Below, piece by piece: positions 1 through 9,414 of a stretch of DNA of 64,000 nt (positions are counted from its first letter, which is position 1; each line of letters opens with the position of its first letter). A program made the position numbers and the translations under genes. A model generated the notes under the pieces. That model worked only from the letters and a program-made list of their open reading frames with translations, was not told the origin of the DNA and ran no database searches. Origin of the DNA: Turritopsis dohrnii (Eukaryota > Cnidaria > Hydrozoa > Anthoathecata > Oceaniidae); the NCBI GenBank assembly GCA_027922465.2, contig BQMF02000047.1:310001-374000 (forward strand). The letters are read 5' to 3'.

Positions 1-80
1 CTGTATCCTAAAACTGAGCTTACTAATACCAAAAGTTTGGACTAGCAGAATTAATCATGTACCTATTCAACCTAACTCAC

Positions 81-1425
81 CACAAAGCCTCAACACATCC
101 AAAGCAAAACTATTTGCAAGTTTTGCGATCAATGATGAACCAGCAGCTTTCGGCTGAACTTCAGCAATATCACCAGACCTGCCAATTCCATGGCCCAGGT
201 TAAAATGTCTCTCTGCAACTAATCTTGAAGCAAAACGAGCCTCTCTTTCACCTGCTCCACAGTTTTCTAAATACATAATGACATATGAGGAAGATCTCCT
301 ACAGAAAATGAAATCCATGAGGATTGCACTATTTAGAAGCCCCATTTTTTAGAAATGGAAAAAATAAATGGAAGCTGCCTGATAGCACCTGTTTTAATGA
401 GACAGCATTCCTACAATTGAGTGAATCATTCACATTGTTACTCAATATTCAATACTTTAAGGGCAGAAACTTTAAGGGCAGAAACTTTCACGTTTTTCAC
501 TGTTTTGGCCCTTTTTCGCCAAAGTTTATGCCTTTGGAAATTTCTAAACAGCAAAACGCGAAATTTTTTTCACTCGAAGAAACCCTTTTTTCCAAGTAAA
601 TTTCAGCAAACTTCAGCGGTACATTGGTGGAGATGGAGAAACAGATTCTGAGTGGGAAGTTGAAGAGTTATAGTTTTTTACTTTCACTTTAAACAAACAA
701 AGAAAAATTATAAAAATTAAAAAAATCAGGTTTTTTTGCTCATTCGCGAAAGCTTTTTCACACGAAAATTAACTTTTTCTTCACTTCGCGAAAGTTTTTT
801 CCCGCGAAATTTGTTCCAAAATCTGCGAAAGTTTATTCCATAAATTTAGCGTTTTTTTTGACACGCGAAACTTTCTGCCCACGAAACTTAACAAAATAAC
901 AAGATAAAATAATAGCATAAAATAATAACATAAATAACATAAAACAGGATCTGAAGAAAAGATGCAATAAAAACTTATTCATTTTTTTCCGAGTCGAGTG
1001 TTATTAGGCCTTATTGCGAACGTTATTTTTATGTATTCATTATAAAAAAAAGTTTTAATTGTGAACCCACTGAATTGACTTTAGATTAGAGAAAAAATAG
1101 AATAAAATGAAATACTTCACCAGAAGATCTTATTTAGAAATATCTCTTAACTTACCTGGAAAATTATTGCTGTCCATTAAAGATATTTCTGTCAATAAGT
1201 ATTTGATAGCAGTCTCACTCCATCCATCAGTGGGTAGTTTACCCTGAACAAAAATTTCTAATTATAATATTAAAACATGGAGCAAGAAAGGAAAAGGAAG
1301 TGTTTGCTAACTTGTTCCAGCAACAATCTGACACTCTTCTCCAAAACGCGTCTAGCTTCTTGGCCCTGCTGAACATAACCCTTCGGTACATATCTTTCAA
1401 TCAATTTAAAATTATCAGCGTTCAT
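81..1425 (-). CDS. SEPSECS: SEPSECS, O-phosphoseryl-tRNA(Sec):selenocysteinyl-tRNA synthase, 5' exons only (runs off the left edge)
   Basis: Known role of the family: a PLP enzyme that turns phosphoseryl-tRNA(Sec) into selenocysteinyl-tRNA(Sec) in the cytoplasm. Three coding exons are visible on the minus strand: exon 1 at 1425-1312 (ATG at 1425; starts [20 protein letters not shown]), exon 2 at 1243-1156 (contains DGW and the family signature LMDSNNF), exon 3 at 266-81 (contains [17 protein letters not shown] and QPKAAGSSL, all near-invariant in animal SEPSECS). Splice sites agree in phase: exon 1/2 phase 0 with a 68-nt intron (donor GTTAGC), exon 2/3 phase 1 (donor GTAAGT, acceptor TATTTAG), and exon 3 ends at a GTGAGT donor in phase 1. 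The rest, including the PLP lysine, lies outside the window. The intron at 267-1155 carries a MITE. No break is seen in the visible part. Assignment is by residue pattern and is strong. Confidence 0.93.
470..887. mobile_element. MITE with CGCGAAA-rich inverted ends, copy A (in SEPSECS intron 2)
   Basis: The ends are inverted repeats: the left begins near 470 with CTTTAAGGGCAGAAACTTTC, and the right, ending near 887, reads GTTTCGTGGGCAGAAAGTTT in reverse complement. The interior has several CGCGAAA blocks. A short coding-like acidic tail ending in a stop (around 600-672) is similar to one in copy B at 61231-61686, which lies in the opposite orientation. The partial duplication of the left end (455-490) makes the exact boundary uncertain. 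Probably a deletion derivative of a DNA transposon; superfamily not determined. Confidence 0.6.
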
Positions 1426-2683
1426 CACCCTAGATCTGATACCAAACACATTAAATTGAAAATATGAAAAAACAAGGTAGTTTAAGAATCAATATTGTCA
1501 TTATAATTTTGACATTTTTTTCAAATATCTAGAAAACAAATCATTTCATGATTAAGAGTAAATTTATCACACCTTGTATCTATCATGAAAAAAGATTTTT
1601 TTCTCAACTGGAAAAGGTTTTCATTAATAATAAACTATCACGAAGTTAATAAGTTACACTTTTTTAACATCAAAACATGAACGCAAAATCTAACCTCAAT
1701 AACTAAGTATTATGTTGACATGAATACACAGTAAAAAAAAGGATTTAGTTATGGATTCCCTCATCTGATCTGCAGAGGATAAAAATATGAATAACGATTG
1801 AGAACTCCGATAATTGAAGCTGATGACAATTTACCTGATGACTTGTCAAAAAGACGTATATCCTGGAAAATAGGAACTGACAGCCTGAAAGAAATGAATG
1901 GAAGAGTACTCCAAATTCTAAAAGCAGTTGATTGGCATTGAAACAAAAACTGGCATTTAGATGTGATATGTAAGAACATCTTATTTTTATTTTCAATGCT
2001 CATATACTTAACAGAACATCTAGGAAAACAGAAAAAGTAGAATCAAAACATTTTTTTTCGTTTTACGAATTAACATAACAAGAGCATAATTAAAACAAAC
2101 AAAACAAAAACTAATAAATTAAATTTCTTTTTTATATAGACATGTCATACACATCAGATGATATTGAGCTCAATTACGAAAGGAAGATACTAAATCACAG
2201 ATGCCAGAACACTAAAAAAGCATTAGTAACACAACATCACTTTATCGAGCCATCCACTCTTTATCCAAAATGGCAACCAAATTGTATACTCCAAATTCAT
2301 TGGCAAACGAATACATTTCCTAACTTCAAAAGTAAAGTAATAGACATATTTACAATAAGGTCATTTACCTCATTTACAGTAACGTATTAAACATAGAATA
2401 TCAAACTTTTTATAATAATTTATTTTGCACACAATTGAATTTTCAGCAAACTCAAGAATATAAAGCTACATCAAAAATATCTAATAAACAACAAGTGTGT
2501 CCATTCTTTGTTGATTTTTATTAGTTTCAAAATACCGTAACAACAAACCCTCACGATGCAGTGCTTTTTGAAAGGTGGGAACAGTATCTGGGATCTGATC
2601 ATTATTGGAGGAATTACAGTACAAATTTAACGGCGAAGAATCAAAACAACTAAAAAAATAATTTAATTCATGAAATTTTTGTT
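1426..2683. other. Gap between SEPSECS and the ankyrin-RING gene
   Basis: AT-rich sequence with no supported gene. Contains the presumed SEPSECS 5' region. An 82-codon open frame at 2142-2390 (plus) and an 80-codon frame at 2003-1761 (minus) show no recognisable motif; the minus one contains a possible 50-nt exon with acceptor- and donor-like flanks around 1836-1890, which I could not confirm. Confidence 0.4.
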
Positions 2684-2689
2684 TTTATT
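2684..2689 (-). terminator. Poly(A) signal of the ankyrin-RING gene
   Basis: AATAAA on the minus strand, about 33 nt downstream of the stop codon at 2722. Confidence 0.6.
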
Positions 2690-2721
2690 GGAAATACACA
2701 ATATTTTATCAGCAAACATCA

Positions 2722-3786
2722 CTATTGGACATTTTCCAGTGTTTTACTTCCAGATCGAACCTCTGCTACAATACTTTCCAATGCTCTATTTCGAATAGGT
2801 GTCTTTGGGTACTGGGAACCACAGAGCACACATTTACTACTGAAATGTTGTTCACAGTTACTACAGTGCAAATGTCCTTCTGGACATTGATAGATCTTAG
2901 TGTTCACATTGAAATCTGTAAAACATATTGGACATTCCAACTGATGCTTTTTGTCCTGTTTGTTGAAGTTTTTATCAATGTCCTCACCGCTGATAAGGTT
3001 GGCAATTTCTTTCCGCAGACTTGTGCAAGAAGCATTGTGTATCTTTATTTCCATTTGTGCATTATTAACTTTCTTTTTCAGGTGTTCATAAGTGGTTTGG
3101 CAAGTTTTTAATGCTTTTTCAGCTTTTTGTAAGGCAGCCAACTTATCATATATTTCAGGATTGGAGTATTGACTGTCTAGCTTTCGCTTGCATGATGTTG
3201 ATTTTCTTCTACTTGGGTACTTTGAAGTTAAGTAGGGGTTATTTGTGGCAGACACCTTTATTATTGTTGCAATGTGTTTTTCATTACGGGTACGTGCAAA
3301 CTCTTCTGCATTTTGTCCCTCTTCATTTTTAAGGGTCGGATTGGCTTGGAACAGCAATAACATATTAATTATATTTACAGGACACTTTTCCTTAATGGCA
3401 AAATGGAGCAGTGTATTTCCTTTATGACAAGTGAAATTTGGATTAGCACCATGGAGAAGCAACAGCTTTAAGTACTTTTCCCCTTTTCTGCATGCCAAAT
3501 GAAGTAATGGTACTTGCGATTTTCCAATGTAGTTAACGTTACCACCTGCTTCCAGGATTTCCTTGAATGCCTCAAAGTAATCTACACTGCATGCACTAAA
3601 CAATGCGTCATCCATTTCTGGTCCATGTTCAAGCAAAGTTTTTATTATTGAGATGTCACACTTTACCAAAACTGCATATACCAGTGGTGGAACACCATTT
3701 AAACCAATATGAACACTGCAGCCATCTTGTATGGCTTTCAATACAGATACATTGTTGTTTCTTTTTATTGCTGTTATCAAATCCAT
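2722..3786 (-). CDS. Ankyrin-repeat protein with C-terminal RING finger (putative E3 ubiquitin ligase), intronless
   Basis: A single open frame of 354 residues. Residues 1-175 form about five ankyrin repeats (motifs such as PPLVYAV, PLLHLAC, LLLLHGANPN and NTLLHFAIKE). A basic linker (about 188-203) follows, then a likely coiled coil (about 212-262, Lys/Glu/Leu rich), then a RING at 285-322 with ligands C285, C288, C301, H305, C308, C311, C319 and C322. The RING (CPICF ... GHLHCSNC) resembles the SIAH-type spacing. Such ankyrin-RING proteins usually act as ubiquitin ligases, with the ankyrin part binding the substrate; the substrate here is unknown. The start ATG at 3786 is the first in frame, and a poly(A) signal follows the stop. 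The lack of introns beside multi-exon genes may mean an old retrocopy, or a lineage-expanded family. Frame and key residues are intact, so it looks functional. Confidence 0.85.
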   Translation of the reverse strand: MDLITAIKRNNNVSVLKAIQDGCSVHIGLNGVPPLVYAVLVKCDISIIKTLLEHGPEMDDALFSACSVDYFEAFKEILEAGGNVNYIGKSQVPLLHLACRKGEKYLKLLLLHGANPNFTCHKGNTLLHFAIKEKCPVNIINMLLLFQANPTLKNEEGQNAEEFARTRNEKHIATIIKVSATNNPYLTSKYPSRRKSTSCKRKLDSQYSNPEIYDKLAALQKAEKALKTCQTTYEHLKKKVNNAQMEIKIHNASCTSLRKEIANLISGEDIDKNFNKQDKKHQLECPICFTDFNVNTKIYQCPEGHLHCSNCEQHFSSKCVLCGSQYPKTPIRNRALESIVAEVRSGSKTLENVQ

Positions 3787-5063
3787 AAATATCTATGTCA
3801 AAAAACAGAAAGTGTTATCATAATCATTAAAATATTGTTAGCAATAATGAAAAATGAAGAAATACACCACTATGTGAGCAGTTGTATTTTTGTCATTTGG
3901 TGGACAGAAAAAAAGATGATGCTATTTGCACAATTGTCATGAGAATTGCCCATTTTTCTCTTTAGGTTACATCATAGGTTGATGAACAGTTACTGATTTA
4001 TAAACTAAAATTCGAAAAAAATATCGCACTCTACCAAATGGTATGCCAAAAAAATTCCAAGGGAGCTAAGCAAATAACAAAGATAATTTTGCTATCAAAC
4101 ATTATATATAACATAATACAAACAGCTGGAATGACTAAGTAAGTTGAACTGAAGAGTTGATAGGAATAGTGCAACAGAAATTTCGAAAATATTTCTTTTC
4201 AGTAAATTATATCACTGGCTATTTGTTTCATGATTTTCTAAAAGAAGTGCAATCTTTCACTTTTGATGACTGTTGAGATTCCTTATGTTTGATAATGTCA
4301 TTTCCAATGGATTATCAGCATAGATTAATAATTAGAAGAAAGTGCTTTACAGGTAGAAACTTTAGCAATGAAACAAACTTTTGTGAGCTCAAAAAATGCT
4401 CATAAAAGTAAGATGTCAGAGATATGAGTTTCACATTAATAATAATTATCAACACATTGCAAGACAACAAAAAATTGTCAAAATGTAATTGTCAATTGAA
4501 ATATAAAAGTAAACTAAAGTAAGACAAACATTATGTTTAATTTCATTGCCTTTTCTGTATGGGATGGCAGTGATTGGGTTCATTTGGGAATAATGGCGAG
4601 GTGCATAGTATTGATTTTTAAAACCAAGTTCCCAGATTTAACAATTATGCAAGAAATATCATTTTGCTAAAGATTCTAATTTTAAAGTAGTGTTTCGTTA
4701 GAAAAGAACATACACTAGGTTATCATCAATTTCAACTTTAGAATACAGTAAGGTATTATAGTGTAGGGCAATGTTCTGAAGATAAATAAGTATTAACACT
4801 TTCTTGATCCTTTCTTCAGGATGAAAATACAAGCTATAGCAAAGCCTTTCATTATAAATTTTTATACTAAAAACTGTCTGTACTGCAAAACTTGTTCTTC
4901 ATTAGAAAGCTACATTATGTAACAATATTTGAATTATAATAAGTTCTTTCGATGTACAAGGTCTGACTAGTGGCATAATTCACCTTCAATGCAAAGGGCT
5001 TAGCTTCAAGGGCAGCAATATATTTAAGGGGTAGTTAAGTAGTTTAAAGTGTCAGTACAACTT
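3787..5063. other. AT-rich gap
   Basis: No coding sequence, RNA gene or repeat structure that I can support; promoter region of the ankyrin-RING gene at the left end. Confidence 0.4.
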
Positions 5064-5578
5064 TCATATTCCAAATCAGGGATTTTTCCAAGCACTTTTG
5101 GTTACTGCCGTTTTTTGTAGAGATGATTGAGTTTTACAGTCCAGGAAGCTCCGAAATTTTAGAGATTTGAATCTGCACAAACAGGCCTTATCATGAGAGG
5201 CATGCGAAGGGAGTTGGAAACTAAATTGTTTTTTAATTTCATTGAATAACATGAAAACGAGTTCTACTGGTACCACTTTCGTTTTCATATTCTTTTGTAA
5301 GGTGAAAAAATGAATGCGTATAACAAAGTAAATTTCAAAATAACCTTAGCAATGGTAGTTGTTCTCCCTAGCAACAGAATATTTGGTGAATACCGTAAAT
5401 CCTCGATTAAGCGCCGCCCTCGAATAAGTGCCGCCCTCGATTAAGCGCCGCAGTTTTTAAACTTCTTTTTGAATAAGCGCCGCCCTCGAATAAGCGCCGC
5501 ATCTTAGGTTGTTAAATGCGGCGCTTAATCGAGACATTTCTTGTTTTAGGGAATGACAAATGAATAACACGTTATATT

Positions 5579-6172
5579 TTATTCTAGACCAACACTTGGC
5601 CATGTTATTCTATCCATTTCAAAATGGCTATACTTAGTTTTTTTCTCCACCAGCTCATTAAATAAGATGTTAGCTTGACGAAGTTGTTTCGTAAAGCATA
5701 TAAACTTTCCTGGAACGACCAACCCGATTTCACGCTTTCTCTTTCCTTCCACAATTGCAACGATTCTGTTTGAACTGTCAGCTTGGAGAAAATAGTCCAA
5801 TAAGGATGAACATTCGATGGGGACGTGTCCAACAAGCTTTTGTTTTTCGTCTGGTTTATCAACCTTTTTGTAAACTCCAATGGCATGTTTGTCGTACTCC
5901 AGAGCTTCACTGCGATTGTCTTTAAAACAGATCAACTTTTCCCCAATTTCAGGCGTCCAACTTGCTTTGTAGACATGATGTCCATGAATGTTTGTACAAA
6001 ATTCTATTCTATAATTCATTTTAAAATTAATGGGCTGTATCCTTGCCATGTTTTCTTCTTGACTTCTTCTACTGATTATGTTTTGAAGACATTCTAATGC
6101 AATGGTATCAAGCATTCGCATTCGATTCACGCATACGAAAATCGAATGTTTTGTTGACGATTGCTTTCCCAT
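5579..6172 (-). CDS. HIRAN-like accessory protein of the transposon
   Basis: A 197-residue intact frame. Residues about 54-160 look like a HIRAN domain: an aromatic start (YRIEF), GHHVY at 64-68, GEKL at 77-80, D94 to A97-I98 in the spot of the family's D-x-NAI motif, then LVGHVP at 113-118. HIRAN domains in HLTF-type proteins bind the 3' ends of single-stranded DNA; a role at transposon ends or at gap repair is inference only. The same domain, also head-to-head with the transposase, is found in the second element (38199-38471), so the pairing is not chance. The true start may be the ATG at 6172 or that at 6049 (MARIQP); weak similarity to the second copy upstream of MARIQP favours the longer form. 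It shares a 74-bp divergent promoter with the transposase. No other domain is recognised. Confidence 0.7.
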   Translation of the reverse strand: MGKQSSTKHSIFVCVNRMRMLDTIALECLQNIISRRSQEENMARIQPINFKMNYRIEFCTNIHGHHVYKASWTPEIGEKLICFKDNRSEALEYDKHAIGVYKKVDKPDEKQKLVGHVPIECSSLLDYFLQADSSNRIVAIVEGKRKREIGLVVPGKFICFTKQLRQANILFNELVEKKTKYSHFEMDRITWPSVGLE

Positions 6173-6246
6173 TCGTTTTGAAAATTTGAAAAAAATTCAT
6201 TCGGTGCTCAAGTCTACTCAACATAGCAGATACAAATAAATTAGAG

Positions 6247-7641
6247 ATGTCCCATAAGGGCCAGAAGATTCATTCTTACCCTGTTAAGATGAAAATTGAA
6301 GCTGTGAATTATGCCGAGGTTCATGGTAACAGACCAGCTGGTCGCAAATACGGAGTTGATGAGAAAAGAATCAGAGAGTGGAGGAAAAACAAGGCAAAAA
6401 TATCATCCTTGGTTTCTTTGAAAGGCAGTAAGATGAGAAAACGATTAGATGGTGGTGGTGCAAAGCCTTTAAGTACCAACCTCGAAGAGCAAATTATGGA
6501 CTGGATAACAATCCGGCGAGCATCACGACTTAGGGGATCGAGAAGGCTTATAATGAAAAAAGCACAATTATTGCATCAGGAAATGAGCACTACTGAAGGG
6601 GTTCTTGAAAATGAAGAAGCATCAAGAGGATGGCTCGAAAAGTTTATGCGCCGTAATAACTTGTCACTACGAAGAAAAACTTCAGTGGCTCAGAAGGATC
6701 CTGAAAAGCTCATTGCTAAACTTGTGTCTTACGTCATCCAAACACGTCGAATGCAGAAGGCACATAACTTTCAAGCAAGCCAAATAATTGCAATGGATGA
6801 AACCCCCGTTTGGAGTGACATGGTTTCACAAACAACGGTTGATGAGTGTGGCAAGAAAACAATCACCATGAAAAGCACAGGACATGAAAAGTCACGCGTG
6901 TCTGTTTGTCTGGCAGCAAAGGCAGATGGGACAAAACTATAGCCGATGATTGTTTTCAAAGGAGCTGTTAGGGAAACAAAAGTATTGTCGGAAGAATTTA
7001 AAAGCAAAGTGGCAATTGCAAGTTCGCCCAATGCTTGGATGAACACTGAATTAACCCGTGTATGGGTCGATAAAGTACTAGGGACTTTTTCCTTCCAACG
7101 TAGATTATTAGCATGGGATTCCTATGAATGTCCCATTGAAGACACAGTTAAAAAGTCATTGAATGCGAAAAAAATCGATGTTGTTATTGTTCCAGGTGGA
7201 TGTACTAAATACATCCAAGTGCCAGATGTATCTTGGAACAAGACCTTCAAGGCAGAGTGTACGGAACGTTATGATGACTGGTTAGCAGAAGAAGGAATAA
7301 ACAACGAGACAGTTGAAGGAAATTTAAAAGCACCACCGAGAAGAGCCGTCATAAAATGGATTCTTGATGCCTGGTCAGCTCTTCCTTCAAATATGATCAA
7401 AGATTCCTTCATGCATTGTGGCCTGAATCTACCAGCAGATGGGTCACTTGACCACCAAATTCATTGCTTCAAAGATAAACAACCATGCGCCCAAGGCCGA
7501 GAACTGCTGCGAACACAATTATCCATCCTCGATGAACCTCAAAATGATCCGTTCCAGGCAAGTGAATCCGATATCGAAGATGTGTACAAGCCGGACCAGC
7601 TACTCGATCCTGATGAGGAAGGAGTAAGGACGAGGATGTAG
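6247..7641 (+). pseudogene. pogo/Tigger-like DDD transposase, broken by one in-frame TAG
   Basis: A 464-codon frame interrupted only by a TAG at 6940-6942 (codon 232); both halves are in the same frame. Residues about 10-50 form a helix-turn-helix of the pipsqueak/CENP-B kind (HGNRPAGRKYGVDEKRIREW), and about 75-145 a second CENP-B-type DNA-binding region (ending GWLEKFMRRNNLSLRRKT). The catalytic core shows AMDETPVW (D184), LAWDSYECP (D291) and VPGGCTKYIQVPDVSWNK (D327), the DDD triad arrangement of pogo/Tigger enzymes. The acidic C-terminal tail is also usual. Since only a single nonsense change is visible, this copy was active recently, could be read through, or the base could be an assembly error. 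It lies 74 bp from the divergently transcribed HIRAN-like gene. Confidence 0.88.
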
Positions 7642-7961
7642 AAATATGCTAATTATTTTACAGAGAAAAAAATATCTATTTGTCTGAAACCTCTTGTTTT
7701 GAATAAGCGCCGCCCTCGAATAAGCGCCGCCCTCGATTAAGCGCCGCATCAAAAAAGTCGAGTTTTGAATAAGCGCCGTGGCGCTTAATCGAGGTAATGG
7801 CCTAATTACTCTCTCAAAACATGTTTTAAATACTACGCATTAAAGAGCTAACAAATGTTTAATTGACAATGAATGATTGAGTTTCTAAACTCAATTCAAG
7901 GAGTTTTAACTACCAGTAAACGGTAGTTGGAAAGTGCTTGGAAAAATCCCTGCAAATATGG

Positions 7962-9285
7962 GTATTTAAATACTCTAGAACCTTCTATGCCAGACCCTCA
8001 TTGATAACAGTTCTATCTGAACTGAAGAGCCCATCCTGAGTAAACATAAAGAAATAAAAACTACATTAAGAGTTCAGTTTGTCTTTTAAACTCTGTAGAT
8101 GCATCAGTTTCTTTATGCTTCTTTGTTTTTTTCCAAGAAGGTCATGAATTTTTGTTTAACTTCTCCATCACAGTTTTCTTTATCATACTTACACACCCTT
8201 CACCAACCGTATTAGATTTTTGTTCTTCCTCTTTTGAGTCTGTATAATCCAATTTCTCTCTTTCAGTTCATTTTGTCCTGATGTCATGATGATTTCGATT
8301 GCCACAGTTTCCCTTTTTGCTTAAGGAAAGAAATTGTTTGTGGAATTTATTAAAGATTAATTCTGCAAAAATTAATTTGCAAATAAATTGAAAAATCATT
8401 CTTCTGAAAAAAAATTATTCTGCAAACTTTTTCGTTTTTCATATCTGCAGAAATTTATTACACAAAGTAATTCGCGTAAAAAGTCGTTTTTCTTATCATT
8501 TTGTTCATAGTTAGTTTTGAACTGAAACAGAAAATGTGGTAAAGGAGCATGAGAGCATGCGCTTTTTTGTTTGTATTAGAAGAGCTAGATGTTTCATAAA
8601 CTAGTTTCTGATACCCCATTGTGCCTGAACCTTTTTTTTTTTGCTTCAGTGTTTGCTGTCTGCAAATTCATAAAAATCACTCATCCGCAAAATTAATTCC
8701 GAAAATTAAGTCATTTTTGGTCCCCTAATCTCCAAAAATGAATTCTGCTTCTTCTGCGTGCCCACCACAACACAACAACAGAAGCCAAAAATAAATCTTT
8801 TCCAAATGCCTTCCCAATTTGCATCTTTTGTTATATCGCACCTTTTTCTGTAGATACTTCTGTTTATTGCTTCTATCAATCTCTCGGCTTTCATTTGCTG
8901 GCAGCCAATCCCAATTCCTAACAAAAACAAGATATACAAAAAACAAGAAAGACTCTATAAAAAATATGATGTTTTCAATCTGATAACATAAAAATTATTA
9001 GACTCTTTTATTGCAACTATCATGACACAGTTGCCTCACGAAAAATGTGGAAAAAAACAAAACAACTACTGGTCAGTATTCTCAAATGTTATATAGGGGA
9101 AGCAAATGACCATGAAACGTTCCAAACACATGGAATTCAAAACAAATTGATCCCGCTTCAAAATGGTGGAATTTATAGGGCAATTTTCGTTTAAGGTGTT
9201 TTGTATCACGTGATATTAACAGTACCGTTTTTGTACTAACTTAATGTTGATGTGCTCATCTTTACTAAAACTTCACGTGATCTCG
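7962..9285. other. AT-rich gap upstream of the PWWP2 gene
   Basis: No gene seen. 8330-8710 has repeated TCTGCAAA/TCCGCAAA blocks, reminiscent of the CGCGAAA MITEs in this window but without clear inverted ends. Confidence 0.35.
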
Positions 9286-9321
9286 CTGTCAATCACAACT
9301 GTCAATCATAGCTGTCAATCA
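9286..9321 (-). promoter_or_regulatory. Three exact TGATTGACAG decamers, candidate PBX/PREP (TALE homeodomain) sites
   Basis: CTGTCAATCA (reverse complement TGATTGACAG) occurs at 9286-9295, 9299-9308 and 9312-9321, each 13 bp apart, ending about 94 bp upstream of the likely PWWP2 start codon. TGATTGACAG is the known composite site of PBX with MEIS/PREP. Position and exactness are seen; binding is inference. Confidence 0.5.
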
Positions 9322-9414
9322 AATACCGGGTGACCAGTACTTGGAGTGCAGAGAAAGTTGAAAGAAACGAGGAAACCCTTTGGAACATACTTATGTTTCA
9401 CCCCTTCTCCTAAA

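Larger units (their letters stand above)
5393..7802. mobile_element. Two-gene pogo/Tigger-like DNA transposon (HIRAN-like protein + DDD transposase)
   Basis: A 2.4 kb element flanked by TA on both sides (5391-5392 and 7803-7804). The ends share CCTCGATTAAGCGCC in inverted orientation (5401-5415 and the opposite strand at 7780-7794); the outermost 8 bases have diverged. Inside each end are several copies of GAATAAGCGCCGCCCTCG-like subterminal repeats (5400-5535 and 7701-7790), typical of multiple transposase-binding sites. It carries two head-to-head genes separated by 74 bp: HIRAN-like (minus, 6172-5579) and transposase (plus, 6247-7641). A related but decayed element with the same gene order lies at 38020-40860. 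It sits inside an older MITE. Confidence 0.85.
5064..7961. mobile_element. Outer MITE, split by the pogo/Tigger-like transposon
   Basis: Inverted ends sharing CAGGGATTTTTCCAAGCACT: about 5078-5097 in forward sense, and 7932-7951 on the opposite strand, with GATTGAGTTT-like matches further in. Without the 2.4 kb insertion at 5393-7802 the element would be about 0.48 kb. No coding capacity. Exact ends and target duplication not determined. Confidence 0.6.

Noticed and set aside
9346..9414. Coding start upstream of 9415 for PWWP2
   Set aside because: The frame has no ATG before 9415 and a stop at 9331; use of GTG is not expected in animals.
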